Shown here: positions 8,636-17,481 of the stretch, piece by piece | Numbering within the stretch: position 1 is the first letter of the stretch | How the letters are laid out: the number at the start of each line of letters is the position of its first letter | Assembly (NCBI GenBank): GCA_965242855.1 | Contig: OZ251509.1 | Coordinates: 1,426,001 to 1,490,000 of the forward strand | Reading direction: 5' to 3' | Source: WTGU01 sp965242855 | Lineage (GTDB): Bacteria; Pseudomonadota; Alphaproteobacteria; UBA828 | Length of the DNA: 64,000 bases | The notes under the pieces: model-generated | The model's database searches: none | What the model saw: the letters and a program-made list of their open reading frames with translations, nothing else | What the model was told of the DNA's origin: nothing | Position numbers and translations under genes: made by a program

Positions 8636-9283
8636 TTACCCGGCTTCCGCCGGCGCGTCCTCCATGCGGTTTCGCGCGGGCGCGAGGCGGCAGAGGGCGC
8701 GGGTGAGCCGGTCCAGGCGCTTCAGCCGGTGGTCAAGCGCGGCCATGGTGCGCGCCATGTCCGTGCTGTCGTCACGCAGCCAGACCGGGATCGTGGAGAG
8801 GTAGAGTGCCGTCAGGGCCGCGACACGGAGGCGCCCACGCATGCCGGCGCCGCTCAGATCCGCGGCCTCGAGCATCCAGTGCATGGAGCGGCGCAGCGCG
8901 AGGGGTGCGCACGACAAGGCTTCCGGGTCCGAGGGGCAGCTGCGGAGGACCGCGGCGACGGCCCGTTTGTGCGGGTTCAACAGGTCGAAGCGTTTCATGA
9001 GGACGTCGAAGAGACGCTCCGGCGCCGGCCGGCCCGCCATCTCCGGATCCCGCGCGGCCAGCACGCCCCGATCGACGTCGGCGATGAAGCCCGCGACGAT
9101 GGCGCTTCTGGACGGGAAGTGCGCGCGCAGCTCCGCCAGTGAAACGCCCGCCGCCGCGGCAATATCGCCAAGCCCGACACCCGCCCAGCCGCCGTCCGCG
9201 GCGAGCGCGAGCGCGCTCTCGACGATCGCCTGCCGCGTATCCCGCCGCTTGCCGGCGCCTGTGCTGCTCTTCCTCGCCATCAC
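8636..9283 (-). CDS. TetR-family transcriptional regulator
   Basis: About 215 residues. N-terminal helix-turn-helix of TetR type (ALALAADGGWAGVGLGDIAAAAGVS then LRAHFPSRSAI), followed by a helical ligand or dimer domain that includes LFDVLMKRFDLLNPHKRAV, a segment reminiscent of the COQ9/RpsU-divergent group. It starts ATGATG at 9283/9280. It lies 42 bases downstream of proC on the same strand, so it may be the last gene of a YbjN-proC-tetR transcript. The target is not evident. Confidence 0.82.
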   Translation of the reverse strand: MMARKSSTGAGKRRDTRQAIVESALALAADGGWAGVGLGDIAAAAGVSLAELRAHFPSRSAIVAGFIADVDRGVLAARDPEMAGRPAPERLFDVLMKRFDLLNPHKRAVAAVLRSCPSDPEALSCAPLALRRSMHWMLEAADLSGAGMRGRLRVAALTALYLSTIPVWLRDDSTDMARTMAALDHRLKRLDRLTRALCRLAPARNRMEDAPAEAG

Positions 9284-9325
9284 CCCGTCTCCGGCGCGAA
9301 GTCTAACCTCCGCGAAAACGAGCGG

Positions 9326-10180
9326 TCAATTTTTCGGCGTCCGGCCCGGAGGCTCGCGCACCTGACGGGCGAGGGCGCGTGAGCGGTTCGCGGCGGCGCA
9401 GACGGCGCGGGTCAGGAGCGGCGCCAGCCCGTCGGCCGCCATGAGGACGGAGAGCGCGGCCTCCGTCGTCCCCCCCGGGCTGGTGACGTTGCGGCGCAAG
9501 ACGGCGGCAGAGTCCGTCGATTCGGCCATCAGCGCGCCGGCGCCCGCCACCGTCTCCTCGGCGAGCCGGCGGGCGAGGGGGGCGGGGAGGCCGGCTGCTT
9601 CGGCTGCTTCGGCTAGGCATTCGACGAGAAGGAAGACGTAGGCGGGGCCACTCCCGGAAACGGCAGTCACGGCGTCCATCAGGGATTCGTCGTCGATCCA
9701 GGCGACGGCGCCGACCGCCTCCAGCAAGCGCCCGCAGAGCGCCCGTCGGGCGTGGCCGACGGCGCCGTTGGCGCAGGCGACCGTCATGCCGCGGCCGATG
9801 GCGGCCGGCGTGTTAGACATGGTGCGGACGATGGGGACCGGCCCGAGATGCCGCTCGAGCAGGGTGATCGGGCAGCCGACGGCGATCGAGAGGTGCACGG
9901 TGTCGGCACCGCCCGCGCCGGCGTAAGCGGGGAGTATCTCCGGCATGACCTGCGGCTTGACGGCATAGACGATCGCCGCGAATGCGGTGTCGCGCGGTAA
10001 TGCGGCGGGCGTCACCACGCGGGTGATGCCGAGGGGCGCCAGATGGGCGGCGGCCGCGTCGTCGGGTTCGACGACGACGAGGCGTGCGGGCTCCAGCGGA
10101 CCGCGCAGCCACCCCGCCGCCAGAGCGCCGCCCATCTTGCCGCAGCCGACCAGGACGACGCGGCCCGATGCGGCCTCCAT
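9326..10180 (-). CDS. proC: Pyrroline-5-carboxylate reductase
   Basis: Final step of proline synthesis, NAD(P)H reduction of pyrroline-5-carboxylate. Rossmann motif VGCGKMGGALAAGWL at the N terminus, AVKPQVMPEIL, RTMSNTPAAIGRG and the C-terminal signature region (GSGPAYVFLLVECLAEAA, then NVTSPGGTTEAAL) are all present. 284 residues, normal. The ATG at 10180 shares one base with the stop of the upstream YbjN-like gene (TGATG), which indicates translational coupling. Confidence 0.94.
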   Translation of the reverse strand: MEAASGRVVLVGCGKMGGALAAGWLRGPLEPARLVVVEPDDAAAAHLAPLGITRVVTPAALPRDTAFAAIVYAVKPQVMPEILPAYAGAGGADTVHLSIAVGCPITLLERHLGPVPIVRTMSNTPAAIGRGMTVACANGAVGHARRALCGRLLEAVGAVAWIDDESLMDAVTAVSGSGPAYVFLLVECLAEAAEAAGLPAPLARRLAEETVAGAGALMAESTDSAAVLRRNVTSPGGTTEAALSVLMAADGLAPLLTRAVCAAANRSRALARQVREPPGRTPKN

Positions 10181-10683
10181 CAGGCGTTTCCGCGCGGCTC
10201 GATCAGCGCCGCGGCGAGCGCCTCGGCCGGGTCCTGGCCGGCCCAGACGACCTGCTGGAAGGCGGGGTAGAAGCGCTCGCACTCGCCCACGCCAAGGCTC
10301 ACGAGGTCGGCGATCTGGCGGTCCGCCACGCCGCGCGTGCCGCCCAGCAGGAGCGTATGGCGCCAAGTCGGTTGCCCGTCCTCGGTCCAGAGATCGAAAT
10401 GGCCGATCCAGAGGCGTTCGTTGATCAGCCGAAGCAGGGGGTCGATCGTGGGGCGGCGGGGCGCGGGCACCCGCATGTCGAAACCGCTCGCGAAATGCAG
10501 GGCTTCGAGGTCGCCCCGGTAGGCGAACCACAACCGGTAGTCGCACCAGCTGCCCTTGAACGCGCCGGCGATGTCCTCGGCGCCCACACGCTCGAACGCG
10601 AATTCGCCGCCCGCCATGACCCGCTCGACGGTGTCCAGCGGGTCGCCCATCGAGAAGCCGGTCACCGCCGGCGATCCTGTCAT
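10180..10683 (-). CDS. YbjN-domain protein
   Basis: A 167-residue protein resembling the YbjN / type III chaperone-like fold group found next to proC in many Rhodospirillales. Visible segments include VMAGGEFAFERVGAEDIAGAFKG, YRLWFAYRGDLEALHFA, PLLRLINERLWIGHFDLW and the C-terminal FYPAFQQVVWAGQDP. No catalytic residues can be named. I use the ATG at 10683; the frame continues upstream through the tRNA region without coding character. Its stop overlaps the proC start, so the two are cotranscribed. Confidence 0.8.
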   Translation of the reverse strand: MTGSPAVTGFSMGDPLDTVERVMAGGEFAFERVGAEDIAGAFKGSWCDYRLWFAYRGDLEALHFASGFDMRVPAPRRPTIDPLLRLINERLWIGHFDLWTEDGQPTWRHTLLLGGTRGVADRQIADLVSLGVGECERFYPAFQQVVWAGQDPAEALAAALIEPRGNA

Positions 10684-10823
10684 CGTCTGGCCTGCCGTCT
10701 CTTGCGGCAACCACCATAGACTGTGTGGGCGGAGAATGAAATCTCTAAATGTGGGATGCTGGCCGGAGACAGACCCTGGGTGTGCGGCCGCCGGATTCGC
10801 ACACCGGCAACCGGGAAATCCGG

Positions 10824-10910
10824 CGGAGGGGGTGGGATTCGAACCCACGGTACGCGCGAGCGTACAACGGTTTTCGAGACCGCCCCGTTCGACCACTCCG
10901 GCACCCCTCC
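10824..10910 (-). tRNA. tRNA-Ser (anticodon CGA)
   Basis: On the minus strand the acceptor arm GGAGGGG pairs with CCCCTCC seven for seven. The anticodon loop is CTCGAAA, giving CGA (reads UCG). A long variable arm and the T-loop GGTTCGAATCC are present, and the discriminator is G, as expected for serine. CCA is not encoded. A TTGCCC-N17-TAGATT promoter lies just upstream. Confidence 0.95.
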
Positions 10911-10936
10911 GCGGTCCTTTCGGGCGCGCCGCTCCT

Positions 10937-10965
10937 AATCTACGCCGGAGCACCGACGCGGGCAA
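10937..10965 (-). promoter_or_regulatory. Putative promoter of tRNA-Ser(CGA)
   Basis: Minus-strand TTGCCC (10960-10965) and TAGATT (10937-10942) with a 17-base spacer, ending 26 bases before the tRNA. Pattern match only. Confidence 0.5.
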
Positions 10966-10983
10966 TCGCCGTCGGCGCGCGCC

Positions 10984-11012
10984 TTGACTCGGGCGGGCGC
11001 CGGCGGCTAGGT
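10984..11012 (+). promoter_or_regulatory. Putative promoter of the CoA-binding protein-metY operon
   Basis: TTGACT (10984-10989), 17-base spacer, CTAGGT (11007-11012), followed 34 bases later by the ATG of the CoA-binding protein gene. Divergent from the tRNA-Ser promoter 18 bases away. Pattern match only; no SAM riboswitch fold was recognised between it and the gene. Confidence 0.45.
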
Positions 11013-11046
11013 GTGGCTCTCCCCGCGGCGTGGCGGAGCGGCGGCC

Positions 11047-11598
11047 ATGGTCGATGTGTCCATAAGGTCCACGGACGGGCATCCGCTCATCTTCCTGCCG
11101 CGGCACGACGCCTATCCCGACGCCCTCCTGCGGCATGTCCTGGGCCGGGTGAAGACCTTCGCCATGGTGGGGGCCAGCTCCCACTGGCGCCGGCCCAGCT
11201 TCTACGCCATGAAGTACCTGATGAAGAAGGGCTATCGGGTGATCCCGATCAACCCCACGCGGGCGGGCGAAACGATCATGGGCGAGACCGTCCATGCCGC
11301 CCTCGCCGACTATCCCGGCCAGCTGGACATGGTCGATATCTTCCGCCCCTCCGAGGAGGCGCTGGAGATCGCCAGGGACGTCATCGCCCTCAAGGACGAA
11401 AAGAGCATCGAGGTCCTCTGGATGCAGCTCACGGTGCGCAACGACCATGCGGCGCAGCTCGCCGAGGAGGCCGGGCTCACCGTGATCATGAACCGCTGCC
11501 CCAAGATCGAATACGCGCGGCTCTCGGGCGAGCTGGGCTGGAGCGGGATCAACTCGCGGATCGTCTCCGCCCGGAAACCGAGGCCGCCCGCTTCATGA
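11047..11598 (+). CDS. CoA-binding (YccU-like) Rossmann protein
   Basis: About 183 residues of the CoA_binding_2 family, a small Rossmann fold known to bind CoA but without a settled reaction. Typical segments are VKTFAMVGASSHWRRPSFYAM, GYRVIPINPT, DMVDIFRPSEEA and the central LWMQLTV near the C terminus, followed by VIMNRCPKIEY. The ATG at 11047 is preceded by GGAG; a GTG at 11011 would add 12 residues. It overlaps metY by 4 bases (ATGA); this pairing with a sulfhydrylase suggests a role tied to acyl-homoserine or sulfur metabolism. Confidence 0.85.
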   Translation: MVDVSIRSTDGHPLIFLPRHDAYPDALLRHVLGRVKTFAMVGASSHWRRPSFYAMKYLMKKGYRVIPINPTRAGETIMGETVHAALADYPGQLDMVDIFRPSEEALEIARDVIALKDEKSIEVLWMQLTVRNDHAAQLAEEAGLTVIMNRCPKIEYARLSGELGWSGINSRIVSARKPRPPAS

Positions 11599-12905
11599 CC
11601 GGATCGCCGAACAAGGCCGCTCCCGCCCAGCGGGAATACGGCATCGAGACCCTCGCCATCCACGCCGGCGCGCACCCGGACCCGGTGACCGGCGCCCGCT
11701 CGACGCCGATCTACCAGACCACCTCCTTCGCCTTCGACGACGTGGACCACGCGGCCGAGCTCTTCAACCTCCAGGCCTTCGGCTACATCTATTCGCGGAT
11801 CACCAACCCCACCGTCGCCGTTCTGGAGGAACGGATCGCCGCGTTGGAGAACGGGCGCGGCGCGGTGGCGGCGGCGACCGGGCATGCGGCGCAGTTCCTC
11901 GTCGCCGCGACCCTGCTCCAGGCGGGCGACGAATTCGTCGCCTCCCGCAATCTCTACGGCGGCTCGGTCACGCAATTCGGCGTCAGCTTCGAGAAGCTCG
12001 GCTGGCGCTGCCGTTTCGTCGACCCGACGGATCCGGCGAATTTCGACGCGGCGATGACGAACAAGGTCAAGTTCATCTTCTGCGAGGAGCTGGCCAACCC
12101 GGGCGGCATCGTCCTTGACCTGGAGGCGATCGCCGACGTGGCGCGGAAGCACGGCGTGCCCCTGGTCGTGGACAACACCCTTGCCTCGCCCTATCTCTGC
12201 CGGCCCTTCGAACACGGCGCCGACATCGTGGTCCACTCGACCACGAAGTTCATCGGCGGCCATGGCAACACCATGGGCGGGATGGTCGTCGAATCCGGCC
12301 GCTTCGACTGGTGGCAGAACGACAAGTTCCCGAGCATGACCAGGCCGGACGACGCCTATCACGGCCTCACCTTCGCCGAGACCTTCGGCGACTTCGGCTT
12401 CACCATGAAGGCGCGCGCCGTCGCACTGCGGGATTACGGCCCCTGCATGGCGGCACAAGCGGCCTGGAACCTGCTCCAGGGGGTCGAGACCCTGCCGCTC
12501 CGCATGGAGCGCCACTGTACGAACGCGCTGGCTGTGGCGCGGTATCTGGAGGGGCATCCCAAGGTTGCCTGGGTCTCCTACGCCGGGCTTGAGTCGAGCC
12601 CATACCACGCGCTGGCCCGGAAATACTTGCCGCGCGGTGCGGGCGCGGTCTTCACCTTCGGCGTGAAAGGCAGCTACGAGGCCGGCGTCAAGGTGGTCGA
12701 TTCGGTGAACATGTTCTCGCACTTGGCCAATGTCGGCGATACGCGGAGCCTCATCATCCACCCCGCGTCGACCACCCATCGGCAACTCGACGACGCGCAG
12801 AAGAGCGCCGCCGGCGCCGGCCCGGACGTGGTGCGGCTCTCCGTCGGCATCGAAAGCATCGACGACATCATCGCCGATCTCGATCAGGCTCTGGATCAGG
12901 CCTGA
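11595..12905 (+). CDS. metY: O-acetylhomoserine aminocarboxypropyltransferase / sulfhydrylase
   Basis: PLP enzyme of the Cys/Met metabolism family, making homocysteine from O-acetylhomoserine and sulfide. 436 residues, the longer MetY type. Substrate and cofactor segments include HAGAHPDPVTGARSTPIYQT, YSRITNPTVAVLEERIAALE, VVDNTLASPYLC and the PLP lysine Lys218 in HSTTKFIGGHG. The C-terminal VRLSVGIESIDDIIADLDQAL is standard. Translationally coupled to the CoA-binding gene. The last 38 bases overlap the convergent DUF59 gene. Confidence 0.94.
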   Translation: MTGSPNKAAPAQREYGIETLAIHAGAHPDPVTGARSTPIYQTTSFAFDDVDHAAELFNLQAFGYIYSRITNPTVAVLEERIAALENGRGAVAAATGHAAQFLVAATLLQAGDEFVASRNLYGGSVTQFGVSFEKLGWRCRFVDPTDPANFDAAMTNKVKFIFCEELANPGGIVLDLEAIADVARKHGVPLVVDNTLASPYLCRPFEHGADIVVHSTTKFIGGHGNTMGGMVVESGRFDWWQNDKFPSMTRPDDAYHGLTFAETFGDFGFTMKARAVALRDYGPCMAAQAAWNLLQGVETLPLRMERHCTNALAVARYLEGHPKVAWVSYAGLESSPYHALARKYLPRGAGAVFTFGVKGSYEAGVKVVDSVNMFSHLANVGDTRSLIIHPASTTHRQLDDAQKSAAGAGPDVVRLSVGIESIDDIIADLDQALDQA

Positions 12906-13701
12906 GCGCGGCGGCGGGCGGGCGAGGGGACGCGGCCGCCCGGTCGCGCGCGGCGAGCAGGCCACGGCAGAGGGCGCCGTTGAACTCCATGGCGGTTCGC
13001 ACGCTGGCGAGTGCCCGCAGATGGGCGTCGAAGCCCTCCACCGTGAGCGCCGCACCGCAGACGGCGACGAAGGCGCGGTCCTCGGGGCCGGCCGGGCCGC
13101 CGAACGCCGCACGGCTCTCGCGGTAGCGCGCCTTCCGCGCAGTTCCGTCGGGGCCGGCTATGGCGACCCGGTCCAGGTCCGCCAGGGTCATGGCGACGAG
13201 GGCGGGGGCGGAAAGGCCCTGCTGCAGGAGCGCCCGTAACACCGCCTCCTGGCGCCGCTGGAAGGCCTTGCGCGCGAACGTCGCCCGCAAGCCTTCGAGT
13301 GATTCGTCGGCCTCTTCGCCGAAGGCGGCGCCGAAAGAGAGGCCACGCGCCACGCCATCGTTCACCCGGTCCGCGAACATGTGGTCGCGGAGGCGCGGAA
13401 GGACTCGTTTCACCCAGGGCAGGCCGCCCACCGCGCACCGCATGTCGTCGGCCATCAACCAGGCGAAATTGGCGGCGCACCACCAGGTCGGCAGCCGGAA
13501 CCCGATGGTCACGGCGCCGTCCGGCCCGATCGACACTTCTTCGACGAAGCCGAGATCGGTGACCGGCTCGTCGAGTTCCGGGTCCGTCACCGTGGCGAGA
13601 CGCGCCCAGACCTCGGCCTCGCGGGTGCCGCCGCGGGCGGGCGCCGGGCTATTCGGCGGCCGCTGCACCGGCCTCGCGCCCGAGCCTGTCCCTGGCCGCA
13701 T
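12868..13701 (-). CDS. DUF59 / MIP18-family iron-sulfur assembly-type protein
   Basis: 277 residues. The N-terminal third carries the DUF59 core (VWARLATVTDPELDEPVTDLG, then GFRLPTWWCAANFAWLMADD with a family-like cysteine). A long helical extension I do not recognise makes up the rest, so it is much larger than simple SufT/PaaD proteins. The ATG at 13701 overlaps the upstream amidohydrolase by 53 bases; a GTG at 13668 would reduce this to 20. It is probably cotranscribed with that amidohydrolase. A role in metal or Fe-S assembly for a partner enzyme is an inference. Confidence 0.75.
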   Translation of the reverse strand: MRPGTGSGARPVQRPPNSPAPARGGTREAEVWARLATVTDPELDEPVTDLGFVEEVSIGPDGAVTIGFRLPTWWCAANFAWLMADDMRCAVGGLPWVKRVLPRLRDHMFADRVNDGVARGLSFGAAFGEEADESLEGLRATFARKAFQRRQEAVLRALLQQGLSAPALVAMTLADLDRVAIAGPDGTARKARYRESRAAFGGPAGPEDRAFVAVCGAALTVEGFDAHLRALASVRTAMEFNGALCRGLLAARDRAAASPRPPAAALRPDPEPDRDRR

Positions 13702-14671
13702 CCACGTCGATGTCGTAGAGCCGGGCGGCGTTGAGCCCCAGGATCTTCTTCTTGACCTCGGGCGTCAGGTCGACGCCCCGTTCCCGCTTCACGTCCTCGG
13801 GCAACTCGAAGGCCCAGAACTTTTCGACCAGCCATTTGGGCGTCCAGATGGCGTAGTCACTGGCGAAGGTCAGCTTGTCCTCGCCGACCCAGAACAGCAA
13901 TTCTGCGATCACCTCCGCGAAATAGCGCGGGCGCGCGTGCATGAACGGCATCGCCACCGCGAGGCCGCCCCAGACGTTCGCCTCCTGCACCGCGATCCAG
14001 CAGAAATCGTCGAGGCGCGGCAGCCCGACATGCTCGACGATGAAGGTCAGGCCGGGGAAATCGGTCGCGGCGTGGTCCACGTCGTGGCAGTCGAAGGCGT
14101 CCTTGGCGAGCGGCGTGATGGTCGGCCCCTTGTGGACGTGTATGTTGGTGATGCCGAGTTTCTCGCACAGTTCGAAGCAGCGATAGGCGTCGGCGTCGTT
14201 CAGCCGCCAACCGCGGGAGGCGCCGAGCCACTCCGCGGTGTAGAGCTTGACCCCGCGGATGTCGTAGGTCTCCTTGAGTGCGTGGATGCGCTCGAGCGCC
14301 AACGCGCCGTCGCGCGGGTCGAAGGCGCCGTTGAGGATGAAGCGATCGGGATGTTTTCGAGTGATGACAGCATTTTGCTCGGTGGTGTTGAAGCCGTTTA
14401 TGTAGAAATCCTTGAGGTAGGTCGGCTGAATGATCGCCATGTCGGCGGGGCCGTCGACGAACAGGTCGCGGATCATCGTGTCCGCGTCGTATTTCTCGAA
14501 TTTCTCCTTGGGCCAGACCTGCTCCTCGGGGCTGAGCGCGGTGTGATAGGCGTAGAAGCAGTCGATGAACTGCTTGCCGTGGATGTTGCGCTGGTTCGCC
14601 GGCGAGGCGTCCCAGAAATGGGTATGCCCGTCGATGACGAAAATCTCTTCCCCGCTCTCGGTCCTGTACAT
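13649..14671 (-). CDS. Amidohydrolase-2 family metal-dependent hydrolase
   Basis: 340-residue TIM-barrel hydrolase (COG2159-like). Metal-site motifs: DGHTHFWDA (His16, His18), NIHVHKGP, FIVEHVGLPR and ASDYAIW. The ATG at 14671 has GGAG upstream; the frame upstream of it runs into tRNA sequence and is not coding. The pairing with a DUF59 protein recalls accessory genes next to diiron propane/alkane monooxygenase clusters, where both families occur. No monooxygenase genes are present in this window, so substrate and role stay open. Confidence 0.85.
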   Translation of the reverse strand: MYRTESGEEIFVIDGHTHFWDASPANQRNIHGKQFIDCFYAYHTALSPEEQVWPKEKFEKYDADTMIRDLFVDGPADMAIIQPTYLKDFYINGFNTTEQNAVITRKHPDRFILNGAFDPRDGALALERIHALKETYDIRGVKLYTAEWLGASRGWRLNDADAYRCFELCEKLGITNIHVHKGPTITPLAKDAFDCHDVDHAATDFPGLTFIVEHVGLPRLDDFCWIAVQEANVWGGLAVAMPFMHARPRYFAEVIAELLFWVGEDKLTFASDYAIWTPKWLVEKFWAFELPEDVKRERGVDLTPEVKKKILGLNAARLYDIDVDAARDRLGREAGAAAAE

Positions 14672-14749
14672 CGCGCGCTCCGTCCGCCCGCCTGCGACAC
14701 GCCGCGAGGGTAGCACCCGCCGCGCCCGAGACAACCCCGGCGCGCGCCC

Positions 14750-14778
14750 TTGACAAAAGGAGGGGGGTGGGCTGTTTT
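14750..14778 (+). promoter_or_regulatory. Putative promoter of the tRNA-Leu pair
   Basis: Consensus TTGACA at 14750-14755 and a weak TGTTTT at 14773-14778 (17-base spacer), 15 bases before the first tRNA. Pattern match only. Confidence 0.5.
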
Positions 14779-14793
14779 CCCGGCCGGTTTCTC

Positions 14794-14880
14794 GCGGCTG
14801 TGGCGGAACAGGTAGACGCGCAGCGTTGAGGGCGCTGTGGGGGCGACCCCGTGGAGGTTCGAGTCCTCTCAGCCGCACCA
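14794..14880 (+). tRNA. tRNA-Leu (anticodon GAG)
   Basis: Acceptor GCGGCTG pairs with CAGCCGC; the anticodon loop TTGAGGG gives GAG. Long variable arm, T-loop GGTTCGAGTCC, discriminator A, and an encoded CCA (14878-14880). It lies 8 bases upstream of a second leucine tRNA and both are probably processed from one transcript. Confidence 0.95.
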
Positions 14881-14888
14881 TCGCGCCC

Positions 14889-14975
<87 letters not shown>

Positions 14976-14998
14976 GACCGGCGGAGCCGGCGGCAGCG

Positions 14999-15220
14999 CT
15001 ACCGGCGCTTCCGCTCGGCGCCGCCCGAGAGCAGGTCGCCGACCATCCGGCCCGCTTCGCGCGCCGGGTCCCGGGCCGTGGCGACCTGGGCCACCTTGTC
15101 GGCGGCCTTGTCCATCCCCCGGTCGACGGTGCGCAGCGCGTGGCCCGCCTTCTTCCGCATCCGCGGATCGGCGGCGGCGCGCCGCGCCAGCGACCAGAGC
15201 AGGCTGCGCAGGATCGGCAT
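14999..15220 (-). CDS. Small hypothetical protein
   Basis: 73-residue, strongly basic and alanine-rich protein starting MPILRSLLWSLARRAAADP. One amphipathic or short hydrophobic N-terminal helix is followed by charged helical sequence (VDRGMDKAADKVAQVATARD). I do not recognise the family. It fills the space between the tRNA-Leu pair and the next gene on the opposite strand, and no better reading frame competes there, so it may be real. The much longer frame upstream is antisense to the next gene and is ignored. Confidence 0.45.
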   Translation of the reverse strand: MPILRSLLWSLARRAAADPRMRKKAGHALRTVDRGMDKAADKVAQVATARDPAREAGRMVGDLLSGGAERKRR

Positions 15221-15304
15221 GGGGGCCATCCTAACCCGGAAGCGCGGCGCATGGCCACGGCCTCCGGACCGGGGGCACGGCGCGCGCCCGCGGGATGAGC
15301 GCCG

Positions 15305-17452
15305 ATGACGCGATCGCGCCGTTCGACCGAAGGTGGGGCGGGTGCCTATCTCTGCGGCATCGACATCGGCGGCACCTTCACCGACTGCGTGGTGGTGGAC
15401 GAGGCCGGCCGCGTCACCGCGGGCAAGGCGCCGTCGACTCCCGACGACTTCGCCCGGGGCCTGATCGCCGCCCTGGAGGTCGTTGCCGCCAAGCTCGGCA
15501 AGCGCCCGGAGGAGCTCTGCCGCGCCTTCGCGACGCTGGCCCACGGCACCACCGTCGGCACCAACGCCATCGTCCAGAAGAAGGGCGTCAAGGTGGGCCT
15601 GATCACCACCAAGGGGCATAACGACGTCATCCACATCATGCGCGGCTCGCGCGGCCTCACCGGCCGCGACATCCGCCTCGTCGTCCACATACCGGAGAGC
15701 CGCAAACCCGATCCCATCGTCCCGAAATACCTGATCGAAGGCGTGTCGGAGCGGGTCGACTGTTTCGGCAAGGTCGTCGTCGACCTGAACGAGGAGGAGG
15801 CGGAGCGCGCGATCCGCCGGCTGGTCGCCGAGGGGGTGGAGGCGCTCGCGATCTGCTTCCTGTGGTCCTTCCTCGCGCCCGACCACGAGCGCCGCGTCAA
15901 GGAGATGGCGCAAGCCATCGCACCGGCGCTCTTCGTCACCTGCTCCTCCGACCTGGTGCCGAAGTGGGGGGAATACGAGCGCACCGCGGCGGTGGCGCTC
16001 AACGCCTATATCGGCCCCCTGGTCACCGGCTATCTCGCCCGCGTGGACGAGCGGGCGCGCGCGCTGGGCTATCGGCATCCGCTGCACATCACGCAGTGCG
16101 CGGGCGGCACGATCCCGGTCGCCAAGGCGATGGAGGCGCCGCTGCTCACCCTCGATTCCGGCCCGGTCGCAGGGGTCACCGGTTCGAGCTACGCCGGCGG
16201 GCTGATGGGTTACCCGAACGTCATCACCACGGACATGGGAGGCACCTCCTTCGACGTGGGCATCGTCCACGGCGGCAAGCCCGCCTTCTCCTACCGCAGC
16301 ATCGTCCACCAGTACGAATATTACCTGTCCAAGGTGGACATCCAGGTGATCGGGGCGGGCGGTGGCAGCATGGCCCGCATCGACGAGGCCACCGGCGCCT
16401 TCCGGGTAGGGCCGGAGAGCGCCGGCGCCGACCCGGGGCCGGTCTGCTATGGCCGGGGCGGCACCGTACCCACGGTGACCGACGCGGATCTGGTGCTGGG
16501 CTATCTCGACCCGGACAATTTCGCGGGCGGCGTCATCGCGCTGGACAGGGACGCGGCATCGGCGGCGCTGGCGGCGTTGGGCGCGCGGCTCGGCCTCGGG
16601 CCGGACGAGACGGCGAGCGGCATCGCCCGCATCGTCGAGTTCCAGATGGCCGATCTGATCCGCAAGGCGACGATCCAGAAGGGTCACGACCCGCGCGATT
16701 TCGTGCTGTTCGCCTTCGGCGGCGCCGGCCCGGCCCATGCCGGGGTGTTTGCGCGGGAGCTCGGGGTCTCGACCGTGATCGTGCCGCAGCGGGAGACCGC
16801 GTCGGTCTGGTGCGCCTTCGGCGCGGCGGCGGCGGACCTGCTGCACGTCCACGAGCGCGTGGACATCATGCGCTCGCCCTTCGACGCCGCCGCCATCGAC
16901 GCCGTCCTCGCCGCGCTGAAGGCGCGGGGCGACGTCGATCTCGCGGCCGACGGCGTGGCGCCCGCGGACCGGCGCTTCCGTTTCGCCCTCGACATGCGGC
17001 ACAAGGGCCAGATCAACGAAGTGGAAGTCGAGCTCGAGGGCGACAGCGTCGCCCGGCGCGGACTGGACGCCCTCGGCGCGGAGTTCCGCCGCCGCTACGA
17101 GGCGCTCTACGGGCGCGGCGCGGCACTGCCGGGCGCGCGGCTGGAGATCGTCACCTTCCGCTGCCGCGCCTCCGGCGAAACTCCGAAACCCTTGCTGGCC
17201 GCCGCCGAAACCGGCGATGCGGCACCGGACGCCGACGCCCGGCGACCCGCCCGCCCGGTCTATTGGGCGGAGTGGGAGCGCCGCGTCGAGACGCCCGTCT
17301 ACGACGGCGCGCGGCTCCGCCCCGGAAACTGCGTCGCAGGGCCGGCCGTGGTCGATATGGAGGTCGCGACGGCCGTGGTGCACCCGGAACAGACCCTCTC
17401 GGTCGATCCCTACGGCAATTTCGTGATCGCCCTGCCTCCGCGCGACGGCTGA
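15305..17452 (+). CDS. Hydantoinase/oxoprolinase (HyuA-type) family protein
   Basis: 715 residues of the ASKHA-fold HyuA family (N-methylhydantoinase A, 5-oxoprolinase N-half, acetone/acetophenone carboxylase subunits), which use ATP to activate a carbonyl substrate. Motifs: GIDIGGTFTDCVVVDEAG, LAHGTTVGTNAIVQKKG, TTDMGGTSFDVG, IGAGGGSMARIDEATG, SAGADPGPVCYGRGG and FAFGGAGPAHAGVFARELG. No HyuB-type partner lies beside it, unlike the pair at 56-60 kb. That is unusual because most family members need both subunits. The substrate is unknown. Confidence 0.88.
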   Translation: MTRSRRSTEGGAGAYLCGIDIGGTFTDCVVVDEAGRVTAGKAPSTPDDFARGLIAALEVVAAKLGKRPEELCRAFATLAHGTTVGTNAIVQKKGVKVGLITTKGHNDVIHIMRGSRGLTGRDIRLVVHIPESRKPDPIVPKYLIEGVSERVDCFGKVVVDLNEEEAERAIRRLVAEGVEALAICFLWSFLAPDHERRVKEMAQAIAPALFVTCSSDLVPKWGEYERTAAVALNAYIGPLVTGYLARVDERARALGYRHPLHITQCAGGTIPVAKAMEAPLLTLDSGPVAGVTGSSYAGGLMGYPNVITTDMGGTSFDVGIVHGGKPAFSYRSIVHQYEYYLSKVDIQVIGAGGGSMARIDEATGAFRVGPESAGADPGPVCYGRGGTVPTVTDADLVLGYLDPDNFAGGVIALDRDAASAALAALGARLGLGPDETASGIARIVEFQMADLIRKATIQKGHDPRDFVLFAFGGAGPAHAGVFARELGVSTVIVPQRETASVWCAFGAAAADLLHVHERVDIMRSPFDAAAIDAVLAALKARGDVDLAADGVAPADRRFRFALDMRHKGQINEVEVELEGDSVARRGLDALGAEFRRRYEALYGRGAALPGARLEIVTFRCRASGETPKPLLAAAETGDAAPDADARRPARPVYWAEWERRVETPVYDGARLRPGNCVAGPAVVDMEVATAVVHPEQTLSVDPYGNFVIALPPRDG

Positions 17453-17481
17453 GCGCGCCTTCTTTCAGATGCGCGGGCGTC

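Noticed and set aside
10966..11046. SAM riboswitch upstream of the metY operon
   Set aside because: The leader is short and no SAM-I, SAM-II or SAM-IV fold could be drawn.
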